Translations under genes and position numbers: made by a program
Assembly (NCBI GenBank): GCA_029532415.1
Contig: JAQOTA010000050.1
Location: 1,798,001 to 1,862,000, forward strand
Reading direction: 5' to 3'
Source of the DNA: Marasmius tenuissimus
Lineage: Eukaryota > Basidiomycota > Agaricomycetes > Agaricales > Marasmiaceae
Length of the DNA stretch: 64,000 nucleotides
The notes under the pieces: model-generated
The model's input: only the letters and a program-made list of their open reading frames with translations
Databases searched by the model: none
What the model was told of the DNA's origin: nothing
Part shown: one piece after another, positions 27,520 through 41,112 of the stretch
Numbering within the stretch: the first letter of the stretch is position 1
Layout of the letters: every line of letters begins with the position of its first letter

Positions 27520-28766
27520 TTAATCCTTTTCCCGGAGAAAAGCGTCCAACTCTTCGTCTAATTCTTGTTGTGTCTTCCTGGGACGCGTTCTATCCGTCCC
27601 ACGTGAATCATGAGACTTCCTCCCTCTACCCTTCCCTTCAGCTCTCTCCTCCGACCAAAGTCGATCCTCCAAGTTTCGTCGCGCGCGTCTGGGTAGAGGA
27701 GCAGCGCGACGGTCTGTGAGCCGAGAGGCCAGGTCGGCCTCTCCAGGGTTTAGGTGTGGGTCTAGGATCGAAGTGCGTTCCAGTAACGTTCGGCCGTCAG
27801 CTGCGATGTGGTCCGACCGCATCTTCGACGTTGGCTCCTCCTCGGCAGGCTCATCCTCTAAGAAATTTTCGAGTTCTCTGTCCAGCCTCTCCCTCTGTAG
27901 CTGGAGATCGAGAGCGTCGTCAGTTTTTCTCCTTTTGCCTGACGCTCCCTGCGTCTCCCTCCCATTGAAGAGCTCTTTCCCAGCCATATCCCCGTGCTTC
28001 CGGTAAAATTCGCTTTGTTGTTTCGCTCCTCTCTTCTTGACGTCCTCTATCTTCGCCCAACGCATCTGAATTGTACCTTTCAATCCTTCTCCCTTTCCTA
28101 AGCTCTTGTTGATCCGTTCCTCTGGTGGCCAGAAAGCAACCGGTATAGGCTTCGCCGTGACGAACCCTTCCAGGTCTCCCTCCTCTCCAGCTGACTTCTG
28201 GAGGTATTGAAAACCTGTGCGAGCCGCTTCCTTGGTTTCAAATACGTAGACACAAGTATTGTCGTCTATCCATTCCAGGCCGAGAGGATGTGCGTCGAAA
28301 TGGGTTGCGTACGCAAATAGACGCGCCGTTGGAAGGTGCGCAATGGGCGATCCTTGAATAAGTATCGCATTACTTCTCTGTGTCGGGTCTGTCGAGAGCG
28401 AGGATAGAGTCAGTTCCGTAGCGGGGGACGAAGAACAATGAGCACGCACCTTCCGACATATCAACATCATCCATTTCCTCCGCAATATCCACGGTTGGTT
28501 CGTCTTCTCCGCGTTTGCGCTTACCATTCGTATGAACATAGCATTCTCATATTAATCTCTTGTTTGCGCAAGGCTCCAGGACATGCCAGGCGCACCTTGC
28601 CGACTGACGTTTCGGAGAGCAGGTAAACTTTGGTTTTGCCTATACGGCTAGCCAGACCCGCCTCATCGCTGGGATTCGTCGATATTTGTTCTTCATAAGA
28701 TACGCTGTCGTCGTAGGATAGCAAAGAGGGAGGCTCTTGGGGCAACTCGTCGACGACGGCGTCCAT
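27520..28766 (-). CDS. NCBP3-like (DUF2414) RNA-binding protein with C-terminal FoP-like motif
   Basis: Three exons. The start MDAVVDELPQ at 28766 is preferred: the longer frame to 28898 would overlap the KRR1 start. Exon 2 is short and acidic (KRKRGEDEP ... MDDVDMSEG). Exon 3 opens with an RRM-like unit, HPLGLEWIDDNTCVYVFETKEAA, where the LEWIDD block is typical of NCBP3/DUF2414 proteins. The rest is charged, with coiled-coil potential (LQRERLDRELENFL), RG/RR stretches, and ends QQELDEELDAFLRE, similar to the LDxxLDxxM-type motif of FoP/UIF/ALYREF mRNA-export adaptors. Animal NCBP3 binds the cap complex and mRNA export factors; a similar nuclear role is inferred. Introns lie near 28523-28587 and 28388-28452; the first acceptor (GTAAG) is weak and could be misplaced. 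Confidence 0.72.
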
Positions 28767-28863
28767 TGTGACCGCGCGGAAAGGTGATGAAAGGGAGAGA
28801 GAACAACACGTGGAAAATCCGGCACACGGTGGGAAATTATTCCTCCCTTCACCTCCAACCACC
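28767..28863. promoter_or_regulatory. 97-bp bidirectional promoter, NCBP3-like gene / KRR1
   Basis: Only 97 bp separate the two divergent ATGs, so promoter elements and both 5' UTRs must share this stretch. It contains an AAGGTGATGAAAGGGAGAGAGAA-type purine block and CACGTGG at about 28807-28813. No TATA box was seen. Confidence 0.5.
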
Positions 28864-30484
<1,621 letters not shown>

Positions 30485-30932
30485 TTTGTTCCCCTTGTTT
30501 TCGTATGTGTATCCTCATATTCTCGTGACATGCATCTCGGGTTTCGTGGCTCTCCAGCAAACTTCTCAGCCAGCGCGTTCCGCTGGTCGGCCTGAGAATA
30601 TCGCTCCCGGTCGCACTATTGGAATGTCGGGCGTTACGGGGCGTCGTTTACGGCGAAGAGCACTGCCCTGCATCGAGTTAGCAAATTGATGGCAAACCCG
30701 ACAAACAAGGCATCATTCGATGCAATTCATTTCGTAGATCGGTAGGGTGCCCGTAAGCAACACAACCAGGTCCCTGACTCTGAACCTGGGCGCGGTCGCA
30801 CACGAGGTTAGGTTGAGTTAGCCGCCAATGTGTCCTACCATTGCCCACGACCCTTACTTTATGGCCTTGATAATGGCGACATTCCCACATCCTGATCCTG
30901 ACTTCCCTTGACCTCCTCCCACATCGCCCATC
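30485..30932. other. Intergenic region downstream of KRR1
   Basis: 448 bp before the next ATG on the same strand. No gene or named motif recognised. Confidence 0.35.
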
Positions 30933-33900
30933 ATGGCTCCTTCGAACGTCGTGTTCGAAGCTCCCTCCACGGCGGCCTCCACACCCCCTGCCTCCTGGGG
31001 CCACCAACGCAAGACATCCACAACTTCCTTTGACCCTTACCACCCAGATAGTTACACTCCCACGATGAACTACACCCAATCCTCCAGTGGTTCTAGCTCG
31101 TACAACCACAACTCTTACCAGAACATACCACTCCTGCCCGCTCGGGCACCGCAAGAAGAGGAGCGACTGTTATCCTCACAGCAACCTCGAGGTCCCCGAG
31201 TACTCCAGAAATCATCCAAGCGGACAGGAAGAGTTCCCGACTCTCTTTCCGTGACCGAATACAGGACATCGGCCAGGATAGACGACGAGTCTCCCGGATC
31301 ATACAATCCCTATGAACATGGACGGAAATTCACCGCCTCCGACGCATCACAAGATTCTCTTTTGAACACTCCCTCATTCCCGAATGGTCTTCCTGGAACA
31401 CCATCTAAAGCAAGACGACATCCCATACCATTTGCTTCGAGGGGTTTTGAGGCTCCTGAATGGAAGAAACTACTCCTTCATGTGGTGTTGTGTGCCGTCG
31501 CCTACCCCTTTCTTTTGCTCGTCGTGTTCGTAGCACAGGACCGTACGATATTCTGGTGTAGGGCGATTGTTGGCATTGGATGTGGACTAGTGGGTGTTGC
31601 TTTGGGACTTAGCTTGGTTGAGCTGGCGAAAAGCTTCCTGGAGGCTGCAAGTGAGTCCTTCCTTCACGATTTGATTTCTTTGACTCTCACCCATGGTGAC
31701 CCACTATCGTTGAATTGCAGCCTGGGCAACCCTTATCCATCAATCAAACGTTCCGTATGATGCTCCAGGCGTTAGATTGAGGGACTTGTCATCGACTGTT
31801 GAGAATGGGACGACTCTATGGGCGGCGCTTCGATTGGGTTGGGCGCGCTACATGTACTCCGGTACGGCGAGACACGCACGGAAAGCATACGAGTGAGTGG
31901 ACAGCCCTTCTGGTCACCCGGCTCTTTTTTCTCACCAACCGTTTTGTGTATTGTAGCAAGCGCCCGTGGACGCTGTTCATAGCGTTTTTCCTGTGTACGG
32001 CTACCTTGGCATCGATTCTCCCTTTCCTACTTGGTCGTATCACTGACATCCAAACGAGGATCGTGGTAAGTCTCACGCTTATTTGTTTCGAGTCCATATG
32101 GATTGCTCATCCGAATTCATCGCTTACTCCCAGCACGACGAACACAACTACCGTGAGGTCACGGTCAAAGGAGATTTATCACCCACTGATATTGTGCGCG
32201 CGGCAAATCTTACACAAGCATTTACAGTAATTTCGTCCCCCATTTTTTTTTCGACTCCACTAATCCATTCATTTCAATAGAGTTTCACCTTGACTTGGAC
32301 GATATCACCATTCTCAGCACTGGGAAATCTTCCACCGGCGATCTCTCTCCGTCATCAGAACGAAGATATCTACTTTGCTGAAGTTTCCCCTGGCCAGCTC
32401 AGTCCGGATGGCTCAGGCTTCGGAACTTTTGACCAGGACACAACTGCAGCATCTATCGACACAGGTGGTGCATCAGAGCGAGCGTTCTCTCAAGCAGAGC
32501 CCGGGACAATTCTTCGGTATGTTGATGCTTTTGCTACTCCCGTTGTAGTTCATAACCAACTTCGCATTGCAGATTTCCTAGGTGGGGGATACGTATTCGC
32601 TGCAAGAGGGTCTCGAATGGAAATGTCAATATGTAGGTACCTCTCCAGCATGGTATTTGTATGGCGGCTAAATTTTCCCCTCTTCGTCCGAAAAGCGTAC
32701 CACGAAGTGCCAATAACTTAACCTACGTCTTTGTCCCGCGGAGCGATATTCGGGATTTGTTCCGAGAGTACAACATGGATGTTCCGGCATTAGTTGACAA
32801 TCCTTTCAACAGGACTTGGGTTCTCGATTCAGACAAAGTCCCTGATACCGTGGACATCGACTCGATGCTGGATGCAGGCAAGTACCAGGGTATCACCAAT
32901 TTTTCCATATGATCTAACTGTTCCCCTTCAGCTACCGGCCGGTTTGCCTCCAACGGAGTGGCCCACAGCTTCAAAAGCTATCCTGTAACGATGGGTGAGT
33001 CTTTTGTGTTCAACTTCATCCTTTGGATCTCATACCATCTGGCGAACCAGGTCAGGAAGGCTTTGGCTGGATTTCTCTCGAAACGTTGCTTGTCCGCATC
33101 AACGATGCCTACACACCAAATGGCAAATTTCAAGTCAAGTCCGAACAGACCGTCAACACGACCTCAAAAGACTCAAACGGGGACTTCATCCAAGGCCGGA
33201 TTGGATATGACGCCGCGGTCTGCGTGGAGTTGTTTGAGCCTTACATTGTACAGGTTTACAATTCCACCCTGGGACTGCCGACTACTATGAAAGTCATTAG
33301 CAAAGGCGGACATATTGCTGACGATATCGTTGACGGGGTTGCGGTCACTGTCAGAAAGGGCGACCTAATAACCGATACGAGTATCACTCGGGAGTTGAAT
33401 TCCACAAAGTTGAAGGATGTATATATAACCTTGCATGACAACTCCGTCAACCAGGTGCTGAAAGTGGGTTTCATCTCCAGTCCTTGTTGTTGCTACCTAC
33501 TCACTCCATTTCTCTCGTCCAGGACAATGGACGAGATGCCGACTATGTTCCATCGCCCACAGTGAGTCGTCCGTTGAATGAATGGCTATGATGGACTCTC
33601 ATCCTCATTTCACAGACTGTCTCGTACACTGGTGGGACTGGCCCTTCCGACTACACCGAATTGTCACCCGAATTCTTTGCAAAGGCGAAAGCGAAAGCGG
33701 ACAGTGCAAACATGCTTCCGTATTTTGCCGGTTCCGGTGATGCAGTTGCATGGGCTTTCCATGATCAGGTTCTTGCCAGCGCTCGTCTTGAAAAAGTTCT
33801 GGCAGGGGGCCTCCTGGCAATAATTCTTGGGATGGGCTTGATCGCCGGATTCTTCGTGCCCAAGCTTCCTATGGACGTCCCTCGTCGTTCATTCACTCTG

Positions 33901-34032
33901 TACTCCTGGCTCACAGCCTTCCAAGCCAATGAACTAGTGGGAGACAGGCCGCCTCTCGCTCGCAGACAAATGCATCTGGACGATTTGGAGAAAGAGTATG
34001 GAGACCTCAAGTTCAGATATGGTGGATTCTGA
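30933..34032 (+). CDS. Conserved multi-exon membrane protein of unknown function
   Basis: I recognise no named family. The N-terminal ~170 residues are Ser/Pro/Tyr-rich and probably cytosolic and disordered. Then come hydrophobic segments (LLLHVVLCAVAYPFLLLVVF; CRAIVGIGCGLVGVALGLSL), a loop, and another segment (TLFIAFFLCTATLASILPFL). A large domain of roughly 450 residues follows with several N-x-S/T sites (NLTQAF, NNLTYVF, NRTWVLD, NTTSKDS, NSTLGLP), likely extracytoplasmic. A last membrane segment lies near the end (GLLAIILGMGLIAGFFV) before a short cytosolic tail (FKFRYGGF-stop). About ten introns join in frame, one of them GC-AG (32878-32931). The layout suggests a surface or endomembrane protein with a lumenal domain anchored at both ends. 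Confidence 0.72.
32878..32931 (+). other. GC-AG intron in the unknown membrane protein
   Basis: 54 nt, donor GCAAGT, acceptor CCTTCAG. It yields ...DAATGRFASNGVAHSF in frame with the following exon; the alternative GT donor four bases downstream leads to a stop. Confidence 0.65.
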
Positions 34033-34326
34033 GAGTGTTTGTGGTGGAATTCGTACTCTGTTCATACAAATTCTGCATCATCGTTATTGATACGGACTCG
34101 ACACATCGGTTTAATTTATTTCACGACGTTACATTAGGGCTTATAAGGTAGAACCATATCTTACTTATACCTTTCACGACACAATGGGCAAAACTCAAGT
34201 ACAATAGATTCTGTAAATGGAAATCCGACCCTGTTCCTGGGCGCTTAAGGGCGTTAATTGAGGAACTCAGTATGCATGTGTGTGACTGCCACCGAACGGC
34301 CTTCTTGTTCCTCTACCTCGACGACC

Positions 34327-36007
34327 ATGGCATCCACAACATGGACCCCAGGCCCTGGGCGGCATAAAGTCAACGTGGGCTCCTCACTCACACGAGCTCT
34401 CAAAGCTCGAAAGGGCAACCAGCCTCCTCAGAAGTCTAACAAGTTGCCGGATCGTGACTTCTATGCCCTACGATGTCGGTCGCTGCTTACTCTTCTTGTT
34501 TGCACATTGATTAAACGAATTTTGACTTCAAAGATAACTTCAAGCCTTCGTCAATAGATTCGACGAAATCTGGAAACATGGAAGTCAAGCGGAATAAGGA
34601 TGGACCCAACAGCTCGATCATCGTTGAACACCCTGCCCAGGTGCGCTCCCCGGTTCATGCATGTCATGATTTGCAGCTGAACTTCTCAATTCAGCCAAGT
34701 GGTGCTCACGTCTACAAAGGTCGAGAGGATCCAGCCAAGGAATGGGCTTGCGTGCTGATATTCGACGAGGAGACTGGAGTGCGTACCCCCATTCTATTGA
34801 CTCAAGAATGTTACTCATTTGCGCGGTTTCTAGAGCTATACCCTGGAGAAGCTCGAATCTTTCGTGTCCCTAGAACATGTTGAGAAGCGAGCTGAATCGC
34901 TGACACAACCTGCGCCTTCTCGTGCGTACGCCAAACAGACTTATATGACCTACCTTGATGTTAACTTGCACTTCACCGTTAGCTTTACCTACAACGACTG
35001 AGAGGAGTACGCGAGACCTTCCAGAAAAACAAGACGGTGACCTGGATAGCGATTTCGCGGAGATTCTTCCCGAAGAACTTGTGAGCCGGCCAACCAAAGA
35101 GGACTCAGAAGAAGATATTCCGATACAGCAAACCGTGCCTTCGCGTCCTCCCCCTGCACCGCGATCAACTCAGCCCGCACCCAAGGTTCGGCCTAAGCTC
35201 CCAGCGAAACCCCCACCGTCATCAACATCGAGCAAACCCAAGAAGGCCCCGAAGAGATCAACTCCGGAGTTCTCGGATCCAGAGGATATCGTGCACGTTC
35301 CGAAGCCAGCGCCGACGACGTCCAAACGAGCACGTCCTTCACCACCTCCGCCTGCGCCAACGAAAGCACCAGCTCCTCAACCACCCGCCGCTACGAAACC
35401 TCCCCCTACGAAACGTGCTCCAGCACGGAAGCAACCCTCCCCGCCCCCGCCGCGTGCGAGAGCGGCTCTGGAATTGCCTGGTGCAGGCCCTTCATTCTTG
35501 CCCGGCGCACCCCTTCCCTCCTCCTCATCATCTTCTTCTCGGCAACCTCCATCTTTGTCAGTACCTCCTGTCACAGCTGCCGTACCTCCAGTGGCCGAGG
35601 AACCTCCGGCTCCCGTGCCAGCTTCCGATTCCGAAGAAGACGAAGAGTGGGATGAAGTTGCAGCACCTCCAGGAGTCTCAACCAATCTCACGATGATCGA
35701 AGAAACCCCCGGTCTAGATGATATACACCACCACGAAGTCGAGAACGAGGCTGGCGAGGAGATTGATATGGATGACTTTGCCGATCTACTGAACGAACAA
35801 TTGGGAGACGAGGGGGCTGGCGATGCGCCTGTCGAAGAGGAAGACGCTGGTTTCGGTCTCTTCCCGGACTCTCCAGAGCCTCAGCACGAAGAGCTACCAA
35901 TGCCGGTTCCGAGACCGGGCGTGGGGCCCATATCCATGAATGCCTACGTGGGTGGTGTGGACGACGAGGAGGAATATTCGAGTAGCGATGAGAGTGATGA
36001 TGATTGA
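34327..36007 (+). CDS. EAF-family RNA polymerase II elongation factor
   Basis: ELL-associated-factor type protein, nuclear. Four exons, with introns near 34478-34549, 34779-34832 and 34922-34980. The N-terminal EAF domain is plain: DFYALRYNFKPSSID, SGNMEVKR, HVYKGREDPAKEWACVLIFD, then SYTLEKLESFVSLEHV. A long Pro/Lys-rich disordered part follows (PPPAPR, KPPPSS, KRAPARKQPSPPP) and then acidic runs (DSEEDEEWDE, EEIDMDDFADLLNEQL), as expected of a transactivation tail. It ends SSDESDDD-stop. The start MASTTWTPGPG at 34327 is preferred over an upstream in-frame ATG because the conserved domain begins soon after. In animals EAF partners ELL; an ELL partner in this genome is not visible in the window. 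Confidence 0.85.
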
Positions 36008-36432
36008 TATATATTCGGACAAAGGCATAGCTATGCAAGTATACGGTTCAATGGAAAGGACTTGGAGGTTCAGACTTGTTTACGAATCCCAACGTGCATA
36101 TATGGCTGCTGCCCTCTGCTGCCACGCGGTCATTGGTAAAAGGACCGGTAATCAAATTTTGAGTTTATATAACCGGAGTCTGGCCTCTTTTGGACCTTGC
36201 CAGACCGACCTTGCCCCAATCCCCAGTTCCCCGCAAACGTTTGACGGATGTGCATACGATCCCGACCGTTCGTGCTCACGAAGTCGCATGCAGAGTGCTC
36301 TTTGATAATGCAGCACTTCAAAAACCTGGTCAGCTCCATTTTCCGCGTTCTTTTTCTCTCTGTACCGTCCGCTGCAGTGACCATCGCCTTTCAGAGAAGT
36401 ATGAACACTATCGCCTATAGATTCCTCACAGC
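36008..36432. other. Intergenic region before the first F-box remnant
   Basis: About 425 bp. An open frame from ATG 36308 overlaps it but does not continue into the F-box frame; it may be part of the decayed gene's 5' end. Confidence 0.3.
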
Positions 36433-37874
36433 CGCCCCAAGTTATCGAGATCATTGGAAATTATATCGGAGCCAACGACATTCCTCGAGAACGGGATATC
36501 CTATGCAGAAGCTATGCCAACACGAAAGCGAGACTTCACTCAGTCGTGGCCCGTATTGAAGGGTTGCAACAAGAAATTGACAATCTTAGACTCGAAAAAA
36601 GGGCTTCTTACGGTGGATGCACAGGTTAATCGCGCTGTTCTCCATCCAGTTCGCATCTTGCCTGCAGATGTCCTCTTCAAAATCTTCCACAGGTGTATAC
36701 TGCTTGAGGTTCATGATAGGTTAATTCCGACGAAATACTTGCGGGGCTACGACTCGTTGGATCCCAAGCTCCCTCCTTGGATCTTCTCTCAAGTGTGTCG
36801 GAAATGGAGAGACGCAGTATTGTCACATGCCACCCTGTGGTTCTATATTGGTATTCATTTGTACCATCATCCCAACCAAACTTGAAAAGTCGAACGGACC
36901 AATAATCATGCCTATCGCCTTCAAACGCAGATACAACGCTGAAGAAGCCACCCACTGATCGTATCTCTGTACTCCATTCACCACTTCTCTTCGATACACA
37001 CCCTCCTGGCAATCGTATGCCGTTGCTCAAGTAGATGGGAACCCCTTTTCTTGACTGGAGACGGTCAATTCACGGTCAATTCACGGTCAATTCAATATCC
37101 TCCGATCCTTCTCGCTCTCGGTCGGCGCAGATATTCCGAACCTGCGACGACTCTTTGCTCGGTGTCTACCGCCGCAGCCAGTGAACAGGGAAACCACAGG
37201 CGCATGTTAGACAGTCCCGAACCTCCGTGAGGACTGCATCTCGGGACGTGGCAACGATATCAATCTTCCACCTCGGCCCATTCACACCATCACTCACCTA
37301 TGCCTACACTCTGTTCATCTGACGCCACAAGCAACGTCCTTCTTCGAGACGCTGCCCGCCTTGGAGTCACTCTCACTCTCCGGAGATCACGCTACCGACA
37401 GAGAAGATGCGGTCATGCCAATGCGAAGTTGACCAGTTTACCTTCCCTTGCTCACATATCTATTCGTCTCCGTCAATATCACCAGCCTGGCCTGACATCC
37501 TGACACCCAGCATCTCTTTGTCCGCAGGGCACCTTCGGAGCGCTATTATGTCAACGCGTTTCTATAACATCAGACCAGGACGTCTTTGGCAGCTACAGGT
37601 TCGATCCAATGGCGAAGTGTCGTTTCTCCCGCGATTCCTCCCCCAGTGTGCATCGTCACTGCAGACGCTCTACCTAAAAATTCTGCTATCGTCTCCTGAC
37701 ATGAAACCGATACTCGAGATGCTTCCAGGACTTGAACATCTCTATATTCACCTGGCCTCTATCCACGTCATCCGAGCCCTGAAGTGTACGAACTTAGCGC
37801 CGGGGCAGGTACTGCTGCCTCGATTGGAGGAGCTTGGTTTGTTTCATCCTGGTTATGATTCTGCGATTGAGTAA
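36433..37874 (+). pseudogene. Decayed F-box protein gene, copy 1
   Basis: Matches the layout of the intact F-box gene at 47475. A coiled coil comes first (GANDIPRERDIL ... RIEGLQQEIDNLRLEK), then the F-box (AVLHPVRILPADVLFKIFHRC), a PPWIFSQVCRKWRDAVLSHATLW block, and a C-terminal LRR-like part (SLQTLYLKILLS ... LLPRLEELGLF). The coiled coil and F-box are in different frames; the break falls by the A6 run near 36594. The frame is lost again after the LWFYIGIH segment (stop near 36885), and the middle section is unrecognisable. An 11-bp unit repeated three times sits in this middle section. F-box proteins supply substrates to SCF ubiquitin ligases; this copy should not make a working product. 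Confidence 0.72.
37062..37094. repeat. Three tandem copies of an 11-bp unit
   Basis: ACGGTCAATTC occurs three times in a row inside the decayed F-box copy 1. The unit is not a multiple of three, which fits sequence free of coding constraint. Confidence 0.8.
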
Positions 37875-38623
37875 CCTCGCCACGGCAAGCTGGGGCATTG
37901 CCCCGAGGGCGATAGCTGCACTGTCGAGAGTCGACTCAGAAGACACCCTGGAACGACCTTCAAACTTTGTCTCAGTGGCTCGCGCGACCACCACGCCGGA
38001 GGAGGGATTGCAGGAACTCCAGCAATCGACAGGCTTATAATTGGGCCTCGGGTGTCCAGAATGGCCCGGTTTTCATTCAGAAATCGGGTAGGGTGTTGTT
38101 ATGCGTGTCTATCCGACCTTTGATATTCCCTTATACGTATAGTATCTTGTACCGGATCCAGTGTTGGCAGAGGTTTTTTAGGCTCATACTGTGACCCTGA
38201 AAATGGCTTCCGTTACTGAGAACTCACTACTTGGCATAGGGAACACAGGGCCGCATTGCGAGCCAAAACCTTGACCAAACGTTATCGACCGATTTCGTGG
38301 ATTGAAATTCGGTAAGGGCGCCCAAAAATCATGATTAGGCGCTCAAAGTTATTGGAAATTATCGTCACTGGTCATCAAATTCTTCTCTTGCTTTTTCAGT
38401 GTTCACCCTTCGGCTCTAAGCTCTGCTCTCTCAGATACTGGAAGAGCCCTGCTACAAAGGGACCCAACGCATGAAATCTTCAGAATCGGCTTTTGTCTTG
38501 GACCAAGTTCAGAGCTAGTAGTACGTATTCTTACTTGTTTTGCAGACGTTTCACTGACCGTCTTCGCCATACCTCATCGTAGTCAAGCAACTCTTGCGGG
38601 GAAAGTGATCGAGGTTACACATC
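37875..38623. other. Region between two F-box remnants
   Basis: 749 bp. The first ~170 bp (ORF ending 38040) may be the degenerate C-terminus of copy 1; the rest shows nothing recognisable. Confidence 0.3.
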
Positions 38624-40259
38624 ATGAAGACTCCCTCGCCTACTACGCCTCCACCTCAGGAGGTGGTAGACTTGACCAAAACAAACGAAATCCCTTCCAA
38701 TCGCGGTCTCTTGCGCCAGCAACATGGAGAGCTGAAATCACGTCTCAGCACGTTGCGCAATCAGATCAATCAAGTCCAGCAGCTTCTGGTGTGCTTGCGA
38801 GAGGAAGAGGCACGTGTGAAGGCGTACGTAGAGACTTATCGCGTTGCCCTACACCCATTACGGGCTCTACCCGCGGATGTCCTGCTCGAAATTTTTCACA
38901 ACTGTAATCAACCCGCAGTTGGTAGAAAACTCGACATAACAGAGGACTCTCAGACTACAACTCATTGAGGCCGAGTGCACCTCCATGGATACTTGGTCAA
39001 GTATGTCGGCGATGGCGCGAGGTTGTGGTGTCGAATCCAACTCTGTGGTCCATTGTCGGCGTGCATTCCCTTATTCCTTCAAATCGAAGATTACCGAGCG
39101 GTCAAGCGCGAATCTCAGCCGTCCTATCTTACAGTTACAACGATCAAAAGACCACCCTCTCACCGTGTCTCTGTACTCCAATCGTCAGTTCTCTTTGACG
39201 AACATACACCCCCTTTTGGCAGTATTGTGCGCACATTACAATAGATGGGAGAGCGTTTTTCTGGACGGAGATGGATGCCTCAGCATGCTGCAATCGCTTT
39301 CTCCTTTGGTGAAAGGAAATGTTCCGATTTTGAGACGCCTATTTTCCGAAAGGATACCTGGCCAGGACATACCAAATACAGACGGATTTGAGATGTCCCC
39401 AAATCTTCGCCATGTCGAGTCCAAGCGGATACTCAACCTCGATACACCTCGCCTGCCGTTGAGCACCATTACGCATTACTGCGGACTCGCGCTCCAATTC
39501 ACGGAGACGCGAGTAGGGTCTCTGCTGGAGGAGCTACCTGCTTTGCAGTCACTCTCGTTGGAAGGCGCGCATGAAAACGGTGACACCACCAATCTGAGCG
39601 ACTCAATGATACCCCTTTCATTCCTCACAACACTATGTCTTTCTGTGAAGGTGGAAAAGCCTAGTGAAGTCGGCGAGTCCGACAAATGCCATATCAATAC
39701 GCTCCTTAACAAGCTCAAACCGGGCCAACTACGCGAGGTACGGATTTCCTCCAGCGTCGACGTCGTGGCCCTTCCTCGGTTCCTCAGGTCGCACTGCACA
39801 ACCTCACTTCAAACACTTTGTGTGAGCCTCCCGACCACGTCCTATAACACCACCAACATCACCCAAATGCTCGGCGCGGCTCCGCAAATCGAGCAGCTCT
39901 GGATGTGGCGGGCATCGGTTGGCGTTATCAAGGCGCTAGACTCCAGTAATTCGGAATCGGGATGGGTCCTACTTCCGAGGTTAAAGGATCTTGGATTGTT
40001 TTCATTATTCGGGCTGCGCACAGGGAGATCCACCTCTACAAGTGACAATATTGGTGGTGCGCTTGTTGAGCTGACAACTTGTCGAGTGGAAAGGCAATCC
40101 GGACAGACCTTCATACTCCGCTTGGACCCTCGTAAGAACGGTCGCGAGTACTTCGGGGATAGTGAGCTTACTAAGTTACGGAGTTTGCATCGAATGGGCT
40201 CACGGATAGCTTACATGTCTGCATACTGTGACGCAGGTTTTCGCCCAGACATTGAGTGA
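38624..40259 (+). pseudogene. Decayed F-box protein gene, copy 2
   Basis: Same architecture as copies at 36433 and 47475. From 38624 one frame gives a coiled coil (NRGLLRQQHGELKSRLSTLR) and the F-box (VALHPLRALPADVLLEIFHNC). The PPWILGQVCRRWREVVVSNPTLW block is in a second frame, with the switch near 38925-38935 beside an A4 run. The C-terminal 400 residues (LQRSKDHPLTVSLY ... CTTSLQTLCVSLP ... LLPRLKDLGLFSL) are in a third frame, with the switch near 39100-39130. The third frame then stays open to 40259. The breaks are single-base shifts, too small for introns. The long intact 3' frame suggests the damage is recent, or that part is sequence error. Confidence 0.75.
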
Positions 40260-40601
40260 TTGGTGACGAAGTTCCCGGTACGTCTTGGGCATGCACTTAT
40301 GAGCACAGTTCGGTGGACATAGGGAACCTGAGAAAAGGTTGTTGTGTTTGAAGGATGTACTTCTACATATACTCAGCCACCTCTCACAGTAACAGTAGAT
40401 CTTGGAGCTAATCAAGGTCCTTCGATAATTATCATAAGTACTAAATCTAGCGATTCTTATAATGTATGTGATTTGAATCCGACATTGTCCGTTGAACCTC
40501 CACAGTACAACACTGATCACTTTGCCAACGGCAGACTCTCCAAAAGTGGGCCTCAAAGGCAATGAGGTCTATCGCAACATCGACCGGGAAGGAGATCTTC
40601 A

Positions 40602-40944
40602 CAGCTGACAATGAAACCCTAGAATAATTTCGCACGACCCCACCTTAGTTGATCTGTTTAGGGCCAAACAACGGCACATGGCCAAAATCCTAGTTCAACT
40701 GAGTACCTATGCTTCTAATGTGCTTTCCGTGGCGAATTTCGATAGAATAGAGCTTCTCCTCACTCCCAGAATGCTTCTGTGGTCTTTTTGCTGCAATAGT
40801 TGCACTTGAACATCGTCAATATGTTATGGGTCCTGGTGGTGTCCACGCGATACCATTGAATTCTGCCACGCGACTTTATTTGGATGTAAACAGATCAACT
40901 AGGTGGGGTCGTGCGAAATTATTCTAGGGTTTCATTGTTAGCTG
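40602..40944. mobile_element. MITE-like palindromic element with 58-59 bp inverted repeats
   Basis: Left arm 40602-40660 and right arm 40887-40944 are reverse complements, differing by one G/A change and one extra T. The 226-bp centre has no coding frame of note. The arms carry the sequence ACAATGAAACCCTAGAATAA. The 5-mer AGCTG occurs in direct orientation at both outer edges (40603-40607 and 40940-40944) and may be a target-site duplication; because AGCT is palindromic, it could equally be part of the arms. Size and structure fit a non-autonomous DNA transposon or foldback element. It lies between an F-box pseudogene and HUS1. Confidence 0.72.
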
Positions 40945-41112
40945 CAAACCTTCCTTGAGGCTTGGACCACCTATTTTATTTATTTATTCGGAGCTACCTA
41001 AGTATAGGTGCAATCGAGCAGAGGCACACTTGCCGCCTCAGCCAGTTTTCACACGCCATTACTGAAATGGATGATGATAACTCGAGCGCTTAGATCTTAG
41101 ACCTCTCCGCCC

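Noticed and set aside
35193..36038. Minus-strand open frames opposite the EAF gene
   Set aside because: Gly/Ala/Arg-rich shadows of the Pro-rich and acidic EAF tail; no family match.
36433..40259. Introns as the cause of the F-box frame switches
   Set aside because: The shifts correspond to single bases within conserved blocks; no GT-AG pair of usable size brackets them, and the intact paralogue at 47475 has no introns.
40447..40635. Short open frame overlapping the left MITE arm as a transposase remnant
   Set aside because: Only 62 codons, no DDE or helix-turn-helix feature, and it extends outside the element.
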